Below, in pieces: positions 1-9,938 of a DNA stretch of 34,415 bases. The notes under the pieces were generated by a model that searched no databases, was not told the origin of the DNA, and worked only from the letters and a program-made list of their open reading frames with translations. Position 1 is the first letter of the stretch. Each line of letters starts with the position of its first letter. Made by a program: the position numbers and the translations under genes. The stretch comes from an uncultured Erysipelotrichales bacterium (lineage in GTDB: Bacteria > Bacillota_I > Bacilli_A > Erysipelotrichales > Coprobacillaceae), in NCBI GenBank assembly GCA_910586805.1, contig CAJUJC010000006.1, positions 1-34,415 of the forward strand, written 5' to 3'.

Positions 1-53
1 ACGTATATAAAAAATATTTTTAAAAAGTACTTGATTTACAATAGTTAATCACC

Positions 54-3000
54 TCACTTTAATCTAGGAATATTATCAAAACTTGGCAACCCATATTTTA
101 CTGCAAATCTAGACCAATCACTTTCAGGAATAAATACTCTATGTATAATTAAATCTCCTTTAGTAGTAATATGATACACGCCTTGTTCCTTATTTATATT
201 TCCTAGAGCCAAATATTCACATCTTCCATCTGCTCTCTTTAAAACTTGATTGCTTAAAATATCTTTATCTAATTGTTTTGGAAAATTATGATAATGTGGA
301 TCATTTTCCATTTTTTCTAATACACTATTACTATATTTATACTGCTTCCCTTTAAAAGTTACAATTACAAGATTTTTATTATATTTATTAGGTGTTGTTG
401 TTATAAATCTTTTATAAACAACATACCCAGTCATCACATTACTTACAAGAGGCATTACAACATTTGTAACTTTTCCAAACGCTATAGAATCTTTGTATAC
501 TTTTGATGAAAAGAATTTATATGCTTCTGAATCCTTATGCAAATGACACTTTACATCTCCATAATCACTTGTCCAATAGCTTGTTTCTCTATATGGTCCT
601 GTATTAGAAATAATATTCTTATACATTATATTTGATAGATTTGTAACTTCTTTTTTGAATTCCTTACCTAAATAGTATGATGCTTTTGCATAATTTCCTA
701 TTTGTGCAACAACAACATTAAGTTTAGACTTACTTTCACTTATTCCTGCTCCTCTTGCATCATATAATGATGTTATTGCAAAATTTAACATTGTTTTTGC
801 TTCGCCATAAAAATATTTGATTTTTATTGCATTTTGAGCAAGGCTTTTTGGATTTTCTTTTGCACTGTTGAATACTTTATCATAAATTATACGATATTGA
901 GATACAAGTGTCATATCTTTATATGGACATGGTTCTATTTCTATTCCTTTGATTTTGACATTACCACTTTTTGATATGCTTTTTGTAATTTCATATTGTG
1001 TCTTTAGATCAATTCTATTCTCTGGCAAAGGTAAAGTCTTTTTAAATTTATTATAAGCTATTTGAACAGGTATAATATTATCAAGATCATGATTCTTTAC
1101 TCCATTTTCTATCTTCTTTAAAATATCTTTACCAAATGTGTTTTTTAATCTTTCTTCTCTGATCTTATCAAATTTTTTAGCTGTTGAATATATTGTTCCT
1201 ATTGTACCAACAGTACCAAGGAAGCCAAATATTCCACCCAATATTAATCCACCAGTAATTGCAAAATGCCCACTTGGATCAACATACTTATACTGATTGT
1301 TTGCACAGTATGTATATCTCTGTTGTGTTGCAGAGTTTCCTTGTTCTCCTCTGTATGAGTCGATTTGTACAAACTGATTGATTCGTGGATTGTAGTATCT
1401 TGCTCTTAGATAGATGTTTCCACTTTCATCCAGCTTTTCTCCATTATATCCAAATCCTCTTGTTATATCAACTGTGTTTCCTGCATCATCATAAGAAACT
1501 GTCGACATTATATCCTTGATTTCTTCTTTTGTTGTATCTTGACTTACTGTCGCAAATACACTTTCATTCAATCCTGATATATATATTAATCTTTCTTCTT
1601 CACTTTCAGTGGCTATTCTTTCTTCTCCATAGATGTTGAGGTTTTTTCCATCTGACAAGATAACTGGGTTTTCTACAGTTTTATCTAGTGTATATGTGAT
1701 TTTTTCACATTCTTCTTTTTTATTTGGATACTTTGTAAGATTACTTACACATAAACCTGTTTGTTGTCTATGTTTTAACTGATATCTCATTGAATCAAAT
1801 GATTCACTTGAATCTTTTTCTTCTAGTAATCCTTTAACTTCCTCAAATGGTAATGTTTCTATGTAATCAAACCATTTAGAACTTTCAAATTCATAGTCTA
1901 ATGCAAATCTATTTTCTATGATTTTTTCTTCATAGATACGATCACCTTCAGCATCATATTCATAGTTCCAGAATCTGTCTCTGTTTGTCTTTAATCTTGT
2001 GATCTGATCAAATTCATCATAATCATAACTTTCCTTATAACCACCTGCATACATGATTTGTGAAATGTTTCCATTCCTATTGTAGTAGATATCTGTTAGA
2101 CCATCTTGTGATTTGATTGATGTTAACTGATTCTTGTCATTATAACGATAGACTTTTGATGTTCCATCACTTGATGCTTCTACCTTATTAGCAAACAGAT
2201 CATATTTATATTCTGTATTGATAACTTTATCATTAACTGTCTTTGAAGATGTTTTTAATTCATCTGATTCATTATAAGTATAGGTATTCTTAACACCATT
2301 GATTGTTTCACTTAAGATATTGTTTTCTCCATCATATTCATATGTATATGTTGAGATAACCTTATCATCTTTACTGTTTGTATAACCAGTTCTTCTATTC
2401 AATTCATCATATGTATATTGAGTAGTAATATCATTACGTACAACAGATGTTGTATTTCCTCTTATATCATATGAATACTTAGCATAATCAACACCATTCT
2501 TTTGAACTGTATCAATCTTACCAAACGCATTATATGTATATGTGACTGTATTGTTCTTATACTTGAGCTGCGTTCTGTTTCCATAGATATCCCATTGATA
2601 TTCTACAAGATTATTGTTGGTATCATTAACACTTGTAATGTTATCAAAATCATTATAAGTGTATTCCGTAACTTTTCCTTTGTATGTTGCTTTTGTAAGG
2701 TTATCATATGAGTCATATTCAAATTCTCTTGTACCTTCTGATAGTTTTCTTCCTAAGGCATCATAAGTATACTTGATAGTATTTCCATCATTTTTTGTGA
2801 GTGATGTCATATTTCCTTCATTGTCATATGAATATGTTTCTTTTAATCCATATTCACTAACTTCTTTGATAAGGTTATTTGCTTCATCATATTCATATGT
2901 TGCTTCCTTATCATTGAAGATACGTTTGGTCATGTTGTTGTTTCCATCATATTCGTATTTTACAACACATTCCATTGGATTCTGAACTTTTATCATATTG

Positions 3001-6000
3001 TTCAGACTGTCATATTCATATCTTGTTGTATGATTGTTTGTATTTGTTTCTGATATAACATTATTGTTGGCATCATAACTTCTCTTTAATACATTATCAT
3101 AAACATCTTTGTATTCCACAGGATTCCCTGCTTCATCATATTTAATGGAAATAATTGTTTTATATCCATCTCCATCTGCATTTGGATAGATATGTTCAAT
3201 AACTCTGTTCAATGCATCAAATTTATATCTAACTGTTATACCTTTTTCAGTCTTTTCAGTTACATTTGAAACTGCATCATATTTTTGAACAAGTCTATCT
3301 TTTCCATTTTGTGTTTGTTTTAATTCACGACCTAATTCATCATATGTATAATCAGTAACTTTTTCTTTGTTTTCAGTTACTTTGATTAACTGATTGTTTA
3401 AGTTATAGACATTTTCAGTTGTTCTACCTTCAAATGTTTCTTTTGTGATATTTCCATAAATATCATATTCATATGATGTTTCATATCCTAATGCATTTTC
3501 TTTCTTAACAAGTTGGTTAAGATTGTTATATTCATTAGAAACTTTTATCTTATCATCTACCTTTGTAGTTGTTAATCTTCCAAGGTTATCATATGTATTG
3601 ATTGTTGTTTTCTTTGGTTCAACTGTCTTGATGATATTTCCTAAAATATCATATTCTGTTGTTGTGACATTTCCATTAGGATCTGTTTCTTTAACAGTTT
3701 GACCATATAAGTCATATTCATAAGTTGTTGTATAACCATTTTGGTTAGTAGCTTTTTCAACATATCCTTCTTTATTGTAAATAAATTTTGCTGATTTACC
3801 TAACTTATCAATAACTTCTATATTTTGGAACTTATCATTATATTTATAAGTTGTTGCAAATCCTCTTTCATCAACTTCTTTGATAAGTTGCCCTAATGCA
3901 TTGTACTTCGATTGTTTTGTATTTCCTAAAGCATCTGTTGTCTTGATAACATTTCCATAGATATCATATTCAGTTTCTGTTGAATGACCTAAAGCATCTG
4001 TTGTTTTGACAACTTGTCCTAAGGCATCATATTTTGTTTGAGTGACATTTCCTAGCTTATCAGTTGTTTCAATAACTTGGCCTAAAGCATCATATTTATT
4101 TTTATCTACTTTATCTGTTACTGAATCATGTGTAGAAAGCATTTGACCTTTTGCATCATATGTATAAGTCAATGTTTTCTTTCCATCTGTTGAATCAGTC
4201 AATTTACGATTCAATAAATCATATGTTGAAGTAACAACTGAACCAAGATGATTAGTAACCTTGATAACATTTCCATACTTATCATATTCATTAACAGTGA
4301 CTTCATTTGTTGCACTGATTTCTTTGACAACACGACCATATTGGTCATATTCACTTGTTGATGTACGACCGTATTCATCTGTTGTTTTGATAAGTTGTCC
4401 AAAATCATCATATTCATTAACAATTGTCTTATCTCCATTATCATATGTTTTTGTTACTTTTCCATAGTTGTCATATTCATTTGTAGTGATAAATCCTGTT
4501 GTTTCATTTGTTGTTTTGATAACTTGGTCAAATGAATCATATTCAGTAGAAACAACTTCTTTGATTGTATCTTTTTCAATAACTCTTCCAAATTTGTCAT
4601 ATATATTTGACTCTACCAATGTATCGTTGATATATGTCTTTAACACATTACCATACTTGTCATATTCAAATTTAGTCACATTATCATAAGCATCAGTTGC
4701 TGTTGTTTGTAATCCTAAATCATTATATGCATATGTTGTAATATTTCCATTCTTATCAATGTCTTGTACAAGGATACTATTGACATTATAGACTTTCTTT
4801 TCTGAATGTCCTAATACATCAATTGTTTCAATTTCATGATCACAACCATCATATTTATGTTTAGTTACATTTCCAAGTTCATCTGTTTCTTTAATTAATC
4901 TATCAAGCTTATCAAATTCACTTTTCTTAACATTTCCATAAGTATCAGTTTCTTTGATCTGATTTCCATAAGCATCAAAATCATATTCTGTAACTTTCTT
5001 ATCTTCAGTCTTTTTGACAAGGTTTCCATAAACATCATATTCATTGATGATAACAACACCATTTTCATTAACTTCCTTAGTTACACGATCAAACTTATCA
5101 TATTCTTTGGTATTGATTAAGCCTCTTTCATTGACTGTTTTAATAACATTTCCGTTATTATCATATTCAGTTGTTTCAGTTTTACCATTAGGAAGTGTTA
5201 ATTGAATAACTCTGTTATGTTTATCATATTCATAACGAGTAACATTACCATAAGCATCAGTAGACTTAACAAGATTGTCACCATCATATTCATTCATTGT
5301 GACATTACCCTTGCCATCTGTTGTTTTGATGTTATGTCCTACTTCATCATATTCATAAACTGTTGTATTTCCATAAGCATCAGTTTCTTTGGTTTTATTA
5401 CCTTTTACATCATAAGCATACTTAACAGTTAATTCTTGTTCATCCGTTTCACTTAACACACGATTATGATTATCATATGTTTTTGATGTATGAAGTTTAC
5501 CTTTTGATGTACCAATAAGATTGTTATTATTGTCATATGTGCTAACTGTCTTTCCACCTAATTTATCAATATATTCAATAATGTTACCATTTCCATCATA
5601 TTTGAATGATTCACTTTTTCCATAACTGTCTGTTTTCTTAATGATCCTGTTAAGGTTATCATAAACATATGTTGTCTTACGACCATTAGAGTCTGATTCC
5701 GTTAAAACATTTCCCATTGAATCATATGTAAAGTTTTCTACAAGACCATTACTGTGTGTAATTTTTTTAATCAGATGACCTTCATATTCATATTTCTTCC
5801 ATACACCTAAAGCATTTGTTTCCTTTGTAACAAGGTTTTTACTGTTATATTCATAAGTTGTTCCAAGAACATCATCTGTATCTTTATAGATAAGATTATT
5901 ATTGGAATCAAATTTATATGTTTCCTTTTTACCATCAGGTGTTGTTTTAGATGTAATATTATCATTAGCATCATATGTATATGTCAATGTTGTGCCATCA

Positions 6001-9000
6001 GGATTTGTCTGTTTTAATAGATTACCATTTCCATCATAGCCATATTTTGTCTGACGACCTTTTTCATCAGTTTCACTGACCATTCTTCCAGCATCATTAT
6101 ATACATAAGATTTTGAACTTCCATCTGCTCTTCTTATTTTTGTAACTTTATAATCGTTATCAAGAGTATAGGTTTCAGTTTCTTTTCCTGCATATGTCAC
6201 ACTTGTTATATTGCCTTCATAACTGAATTCAACTTTGTTTCCATTGGCATCAATTTGTGAAAGCACAGTTCCGTTTTCATCATAAGTATTGTTTGCAAGA
6301 ACATGACCATTTTTATCAGTTATGTTCTTGATTTTTCCATGATCATCATAAGTATATTTTTCAACTTTTCCAGCAGCATCTGTAAATTTAACTAATTGTC
6401 TGTCATCATTGTATTCATAAGATACTGATGTGTTATTAGGAAGATTGATTTTATTTACAAGATGATAATCATTATATTCAAAAGTAGCAGTCTTATTTCC
6501 TAAAGTAACACTTTCAATCCATCCAAACTTGTCATAGTTAATTTTTGATTCAAAACCTGTTTTTGTGACAATGGAAGTTAATGTTCCATATTCGTCAAAC
6601 TTATATGTCAACTCAGTTCTACGATCATAAATTGAAACTTTATCTCCATCCATTGTTAATTTGATCTTATCAACAAGTCTAGGTGAATATTTTCCATCTT
6701 TCTTTTCAATTTTTAGAATCTTTCCATCTCCTCTAAAGAATAATATATTGTCATTTTTATCATATGCAATATATTGTTCAAAGTTGGATGAGAAATTTGT
6801 ACCAAAAATTGAAGCATTATCATCTCCATAAGAGTTATAAACTCTTTTTAGACTTAATTCATCAAAATCAGTTAACGTAAAGTCATCTGACTCGTGATAG
6901 AAGTTCCCAATACTTGTATTAATAGGACCAGCTACTGAACAGCTTCCAAAACAAGCTGGGCCTCTATACACATATTTAGCTTCAAAAGATGACAGCTTCA
7001 CTGGTGGTCTATAAACATCTTTAGGTACTTTTAGATTATCTTTTGCAAATCTTAAGAACAGTACATCTCCTTCTTTAATTTTGTTTGTTGAAGTATTGTT
7101 ATCTTTTTTGATATCTTCAATCTTTAATCCATAGTGACTAGCAATTGATTTTAGACTATCTCCTAATTTAACCTTATAGATAATAAATCCATCAGTAATC
7201 AATTCTTTCTTTGATGTTATTCCATTATTGACAACTTTCATTCTATATTCATAGAATGTATCATATTTAGGAATTTCTCCAATTCTTAAATAGTTTGTTG
7301 TATAGTTCACTTCACCTTTTTTATATTTTTGAGTTCCATCAAGAGGAGTAGTAACATAAATAGGATCTATAAAATATGGAGAAGATTTTTCTTTTGCTTT
7401 TTGAGTTTTCACTTTTTCAAAATCAGTATTACTAACTTTTGCATATAAATTAAAGTTAATATCACTGTTTGGTTTTGAAATACCATCCATACTGATAGCT
7501 TCAAAATATTGTCCATCTTTTGCATAAACTCTTAACTCATTATCAAACTGGTTGATATCCAAATTTGGATCAATATCAAAATCATCACAGTGATAAATTT
7601 CAACTTTTGGTAAGTTTCCAGTAGATTCTGAATTGAAGACGTTACATCTCCATTTATCTGATTCGTCTGTAACCTGTAAAATTAAAGTTTTCTTTTTACC
7701 AACATTTAATTCTTGAACGTGTTTTGTAATATCAAAACTTTTAAATCCTTTTGGTTTAGAAAATTTTGTATTAGATATAAACTGTTTAGCGCTTGATGAT
7801 GGTTGATTGTTCCAAGTCACATTTTCTGGATTCACATAATTAGAGTTATAGATATTAATATCATTTAATTCTTCAGCACGATCCAAATCCTGTTCCTTAT
7901 ACAATTTCAAAACAGCATTTTCAATTCTTTGATTCTTTCCAATATTAGGCATTGCAAAGTAAATAAATGTTCTTGCGATTTTAATGTTACTTCCTTGCCC
8001 ACCATAGTAATTATCATCATATCCAACAAATAAATCTGAATATGTACTTGTAACATCAGGTCTACCTGAACGAATGTAAGATGAACTTAAATCAACAACA
8101 TCTACATTTTCAACCTCAACATTCGCTTTTGCCATAACTGGATAAGCTCTTGCACTATCATTAAGCCATGTATTGTTGAATGATAATGTTACTTTTAACA
8201 TTCCATCTTCAGTTTCTTCATAATCATAAGAAACTTCTTGATTTCTACTTCCATCTTTATCAGTTAGATAAGGTACTGTTAAAGTGAAAATATCTTTATT
8301 ATCTTTTGTGAAGACGATTGAACCAGCACTGTCTTTTTTCACTATATAATCTTTTTTATCAATATCAAAAACATAACTGTTGTTTTCAAGTTCTCCATTG
8401 ATATAAAGGTATTGGGAAATTGTATTAGCGTTCACTCTATATTCTAAATCTAGATTTTTAGAAACTTCAGAATAAAGAATAACATTTTCTTTAATAGCGA
8501 AATTTTCAAGTTGACCTGTTGGAATAATATTTAATTTATTTCCATCAGGATCTGTAATTTCAACAATACCATCTTTAACAGAAAAGTCATATAAACCATC
8601 TCTGTTTTCATATGATGGATTACTTCTAAACAATGAAGTTTCTTTTTCAATTGTATTATCAATTTCTACAAATTGACCATTTTCTTTTTTATGAATCTGG
8701 TCAAAATAAAACTCTGTCACATACTCACCATTAGACAATTCATAAGTCTTTGTATTTTCAGTTCTTAGTTTTTCTATTTCTTTATCATCTTTTCTACTTG
8801 TATCTTTTGTAGCTACAACTGGTTCTTTTGTAATGACTTCAGGATCACCACTTTCCATAATTACTGCATTTTTATTTAAAGTATTATTGATATCCTCTTT
8901 GTATAAAGAACCATATGAATTTGAAGCGGAAATCTTTTCAAGTTCTTTAGCATAAACTTGTGCAAATCCATCAAATGTACCAACAATCATAGATACAGCT

Positions 9001-9074
9001 AACATTGATACAACTGTTTTCTTTACTCTTTTAAAAGTGACCATTGTACTCATTTGTTTAAGTATTCTGTTCAT
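54..9074 (-). CDS. Giant secreted RHS/YD-repeat polymorphic toxin protein (WapA-like)
   Basis: A 3006-residue secreted RHS protein. A Sec-type signal peptide (about residues 1-42, ending AQVYA) is followed by a DNRLRE-like region (about 330-495), a LysM motif (about 631-675, VKLGDSLKSIASHYG) and a DUF6531-like RHS entry segment (from about 706, GPINTSIGNFYHESDD). YD repeats run from about 830 to 2385 (many copies of the type YEYDxxGNxxKxTDxxGN). The RHS core motif lies at about 2538-2605 (YLRARYYNP, then YVDPSG). In the known family the repeats form a shell around a C-terminal toxin released after DPxG. Here the part after DPSG is about 400 residues, with hydrophobic stretches (about 2606-2628 and 2870-2890) and a terminal module (about 2925-3006, HNFPKQLD, ending NIPRLK) that I do not recognise. 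The ATG directly follows the stop codon of the 157-aa gene, so translation is probably coupled. Toxin activity is inferred from the family. Any immunity gene would lie off the left edge. Confidence 0.93.
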   Translation of the reverse strand: MNRILKQMSTMVTFKRVKKTVVSMLAVSMIVGTFDGFAQVYAKELEKISASNSYGSLYKEDINNTLNKNAVIMESGDPEVITKEPVVATKDTSRKDDKEIEKLRTENTKTYELSNGEYVTEFYFDQIHKKENGQFVEIDNTIEKETSLFRSNPSYENRDGLYDFSVKDGIVEITDPDGNKLNIIPTGQLENFAIKENVILYSEVSKNLDLEYRVNANTISQYLYINGELENNSYVFDIDKKDYIVKKDSAGSIVFTKDNKDIFTLTVPYLTDKDGSRNQEVSYDYEETEDGMLKVTLSFNNTWLNDSARAYPVMAKANVEVENVDVVDLSSSYIRSGRPDVTSTYSDLFVGYDDNYYGGQGSNIKIARTFIYFAMPNIGKNQRIENAVLKLYKEQDLDRAEELNDINIYNSNYVNPENVTWNNQPSSSAKQFISNTKFSKPKGFKSFDITKHVQELNVGKKKTLILQVTDESDKWRCNVFNSESTGNLPKVEIYHCDDFDIDPNLDINQFDNELRVYAKDGQYFEAISMDGISKPNSDINFNLYAKVSNTDFEKVKTQKAKEKSSPYFIDPIYVTTPLDGTQKYKKGEVNYTTNYLRIGEIPKYDTFYEYRMKVVNNGITSKKELITDGFIIYKVKLGDSLKSIASHYGLKIEDIKKDNNTSTNKIKEGDVLFLRFAKDNLKVPKDVYRPPVKLSSFEAKYVYRGPACFGSCSVAGPINTSIGNFYHESDDFTLTDFDELSLKRVYNSYGDDNASIFGTNFSSNFEQYIAYDKNDNILFFRGDGKILKIEKKDGKYSPRLVDKIKLTMDGDKVSIYDRRTELTYKFDEYGTLTSIVTKTGFESKINYDKFGWIESVTLGNKTATFEYNDYHLVNKINLPNNTSVSYEYNDDRQLVKFTDAAGKVEKYTYDDHGKIKNITDKNGHVLANNTYDENGTVLSQIDANGNKVEFSYEGNITSVTYAGKETETYTLDNDYKVTKIRRADGSSKSYVYNDAGRMVSETDEKGRQTKYGYDGNGNLLKQTNPDGTTLTYTYDANDNITSKTTPDGKKETYKFDSNNNLIYKDTDDVLGTTYEYNSKNLVTKETNALGVWKKYEYEGHLIKKITHSNGLVENFTYDSMGNVLTESDSNGRKTTYVYDNLNRIIKKTDSYGKSESFKYDGNGNIIEYIDKLGGKTVSTYDNNNNLIGTSKGKLHTSKTYDNHNRVLSETDEQELTVKYAYDVKGNKTKETDAYGNTTVYEYDEVGHNIKTTDGKGNVTMNEYDGDNLVKSTDAYGNVTRYEYDKHNRVIQLTLPNGKTETTEYDNNGNVIKTVNERGLINTKEYDKFDRVTKEVNENGVVIINEYDVYGNLVKKTEDKKVTEYDFDAYGNQIKETDTYGNVKKSEFDKLDRLIKETDELGNVTKHKYDGCDHEIETIDVLGHSEKKVYNVNSILVQDIDKNGNITTYAYNDLGLQTTATDAYDNVTKFEYDKYGNVLKTYINDTLVESNIYDKFGRVIEKDTIKEVVSTEYDSFDQVIKTTNETTGFITTNEYDNYGKVTKTYDNGDKTIVNEYDDFGQLIKTTDEYGRTSTSEYDQYGRVVKEISATNEVTVNEYDKYGNVIKVTNHLGSVVTSTYDLLNRKLTDSTDGKKTLTYTYDAKGQMLSTHDSVTDKVDKNKYDALGQVIETTDKLGNVTQTKYDALGQVVKTTDALGHSTETEYDIYGNVIKTTDALGNTKQSKYNALGQLIKEVDERGFATTYKYNDKFQNIEVIDKLGKSAKFIYNKEGYVEKATNQNGYTTTYEYDLYGQTVKETDPNGNVTTTEYDILGNIIKTVEPKKTTINTYDNLGRLTTTKVDDKIKVSNEYNNLNQLVKKENALGYETSYEYDIYGNITKETFEGRTTENVYNLNNQLIKVTENKEKVTDYTYDELGRELKQTQNGKDRLVQKYDAVSNVTEKTEKGITVRYKFDALNRVIEHIYPNADGDGYKTIISIKYDEAGNPVEYKDVYDNVLKRSYDANNNVISETNTNNHTTRYEYDSLNNMIKVQNPMECVVKYEYDGNNNMTKRIFNDKEATYEYDEANNLIKEVSEYGLKETYSYDNEGNMTSLTKNDGNTIKYTYDALGRKLSEGTREFEYDSYDNLTKATYKGKVTEYTYNDFDNITSVNDTNNNLVEYQWDIYGNRTQLKYKNNTVTYTYNAFGKIDTVQKNGVDYAKYSYDIRGNTTSVVRNDITTQYTYDELNRRTGYTNSKDDKVISTYTYEYDGENNILSETINGVKNTYTYNESDELKTSSKTVNDKVINTEYKYDLFANKVEASSDGTSKVYRYNDKNQLTSIKSQDGLTDIYYNRNGNISQIMYAGGYKESYDYDEFDQITRLKTNRDRFWNYEYDAEGDRIYEEKIIENRFALDYEFESSKWFDYIETLPFEEVKGLLEEKDSSESFDSMRYQLKHRQQTGLCVSNLTKYPNKKEECEKITYTLDKTVENPVILSDGKNLNIYGEERIATESEEERLIYISGLNESVFATVSQDTTKEEIKDIMSTVSYDDAGNTVDITRGFGYNGEKLDESGNIYLRARYYNPRINQFVQIDSYRGEQGNSATQQRYTYCANNQYKYVDPSGHFAITGGLILGGIFGFLGTVGTIGTIYSTAKKFDKIREERLKNTFGKDILKKIENGVKNHDLDNIIPVQIAYNKFKKTLPLPENRIDLKTQYEITKSISKSGNVKIKGIEIEPCPYKDMTLVSQYRIIYDKVFNSAKENPKSLAQNAIKIKYFYGEAKTMLNFAITSLYDARGAGISESKSKLNVVVAQIGNYAKASYYLGKEFKKEVTNLSNIMYKNIISNTGPYRETSYWTSDYGDVKCHLHKDSEAYKFFSSKVYKDSIAFGKVTNVVMPLVSNVMTGYVVYKRFITTTPNKYNKNLVIVTFKGKQYKYSNSVLEKMENDPHYHNFPKQLDKDILSNQVLKRADGRCEYLALGNINKEQGVYHITTKGDLIIHRVFIPESDWSRFAVKYGLPSFDNIPRLK

Positions 9075-9548
9075 CTATATTTCCTCTCCCTTCCCATAAT
9101 TTTCATAATAATAATCGTGATAAGCATCATATGCTTTTTGAAGAGCATTGACATCATTTTCACTTAACATAGATACCCATGTCTTTGTAGAAAATGAACG
9201 CAATTGCTTTTCAATATTCTGTTGAAGTTCCATCATTTTTCTTATATATGAATCCTGACTATAACGGTTCTTTTCTATCTGTTTATTAAGTAATGACTGG
9301 CACTCCTGAACTTCCTTAAACCAGTCATCATCACAGAAATTTGATCCATTAATGATTTTCAATAGAATAAGCATATTTGTTACTGGTGTCTTTTCCTTAT
9401 CAAAATTACCAGTCCTTTCATAATAACCATTATCTTCAATAATATGATCAGGTGTTGAAATAGTGCTATAAACAAAAGCACTAACCATCATAACTGAACA
9501 ACATATCATAACAACAAAAATAATAGTCTTTGTTTTCCATTTTTTCAT
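9075..9548 (-). CDS. Small membrane-anchored protein, translationally coupled to the RHS gene
   Basis: A 157-residue protein of unknown family. One N-terminal hydrophobic segment (about residues 8-28, after a Lys-rich start) looks like a signal anchor or uncleaved signal. The rest is a soluble, charged, mostly helical domain with likely coiled-coil character in the middle (about 80-120). It has no lipobox. The ATG at 9548 has a good AAAGGAG ribosome site. The TAG stop abuts the ATG of the RHS gene, so the two are almost certainly co-transcribed and stoichiometrically linked. Possible roles are an export or anchoring partner, a chaperone, or an unusually placed immunity protein; nothing in the sequence decides between these. 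The unit sits behind a LytTR-type operator and TATAAT box, which suggests agr control. The gene is confidently real; its function is unknown. Confidence 0.85.
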   Translation of the reverse strand: MKKWKTKTIIFVVMICCSVMMVSAFVYSTISTPDHIIEDNGYYERTGNFDKEKTPVTNMLILLKIINGSNFCDDDWFKEVQECQSLLNKQIEKNRYSQDSYIRKMMELQQNIEKQLRSFSTKTWVSMLSENDVNALQKAYDAYHDYYYENYGKGEEI

Positions 9549-9611
9549 GTTTTACTCCTTTCTCATTAATTTATAGTTTTTTAGAACTATAATTCTTTAA
9601 ACTACAAATTA

Positions 9612-9659
9612 ATTATAGTACTCCATTACATAAATGTATCTTTTTTGACATTGAACGCT
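9612..9659 (-). promoter_or_regulatory. LytTR-type operator and promoter for the 157-aa/RHS unit
   Basis: On the minus strand two 9-mers, AGCGTTCAA (9659-9651) and TACATTTAT (9638-9630), lie as direct repeats 12 nt apart. They resemble the published LytTR (AgrA/ComE-type) consensus of two imperfect GTT-centred 9-mers separated by 12-13 nt. A perfect TATAAT box lies at 9617-9612. No TTGACA-like -35 is at the right distance; the proximal repeat falls in its place, as at activator-dependent promoters. The pair is nearly the same as the one before agrD. Binding is inferred. Confidence 0.65.
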
Positions 9660-9719
9660 ATGAAAAAAGTCATCAAATGAAAAAATATCAAAAATCTATC
9701 ACAAACTCCTATTAACTAT

Positions 9720-9750
9720 AAAAAAAAGAATATCTATATTTTGATATCCT
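9720..9750 (-). terminator. Rho-independent terminator after agrD
   Basis: On the minus strand AGGATATC and GATATTCT pair in an 8-bp stem (one G-U) around an 8-nt loop, followed by eight T residues (complement of 9727-9720). It lies 35 nt beyond the agrD stop and upstream of the second LytTR promoter, so it separates the agr unit from the RHS unit. Confidence 0.7.
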
Positions 9751-9785
9751 TCCAAAACGTTTAAAATAATTAAACACTAAACATA

Positions 9786-9884
9786 TTATTTTTGAGGTTT
9801 GTAGAAACCTGCTGGTGAACAATTATAATCTGATTTCTTTACATTCACAATCATCTTATTTACAATAGTTTTTAATAATTTCAT
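9786..9884 (-). CDS. agrD: AgrD-like cyclic lactone autoinducer peptide precursor
   Basis: A 32-codon gene. The ATG at 9884 is preceded by GGGGTGAG at ideal spacing and the frame ends in TAA. The product has a short Lys-rich amphipathic leader (MKLLKTIVNKMIVNVKK), then SDYN, a single Cys at position 22, and the tail CSPAGFYKPQK. Known AgrD peptides have this layout: amphipathic leader, Cys-containing core, then a [Y/H]-x-P motif (YEPK in Listeria, HQPEEP in Clostridium perfringens). By analogy the thiolactone would form between Cys22 and Phe27 just before YKPQK. The core SPAGF is unusually small and polar, and the tail after YKP is only two residues. The gene is next to agrC/agrA/agrB homologues and behind a LytTR operator. 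Identity is inferred from pattern and context. Confidence 0.82.
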   Translation of the reverse strand: MKLLKTIVNKMIVNVKKSDYNCSPAGFYKPQK

Positions 9885-9938
9885 ATTCTCACCCCATTTC
9901 TATAATCTTGTATAGATTATAAAATCATTTTTTATATA

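Noticed and set aside
1..53. A possible immunity gene start with an ATT codon after GAGGTGAT
   Set aside because: Only about 14 codons are in the window, and the TTG and GTG alternatives run into stops, so no gene is called; the ribosome site alone is noted.
2502..5432. Several open plus-strand frames of about 70 codons inside the RHS gene
   Set aside because: They are antisense shadows of the YD repeats, rich in Ser/Val/Tyr from the complement of repeated YD codons, without ribosome sites.
1900..6600. Regular short repetition that could look like a CRISPR or tandem DNA repeat array
   Set aside because: The period follows the YD protein repeat of about 20 codons, the reading frame stays open throughout, and the units vary in DNA sequence.
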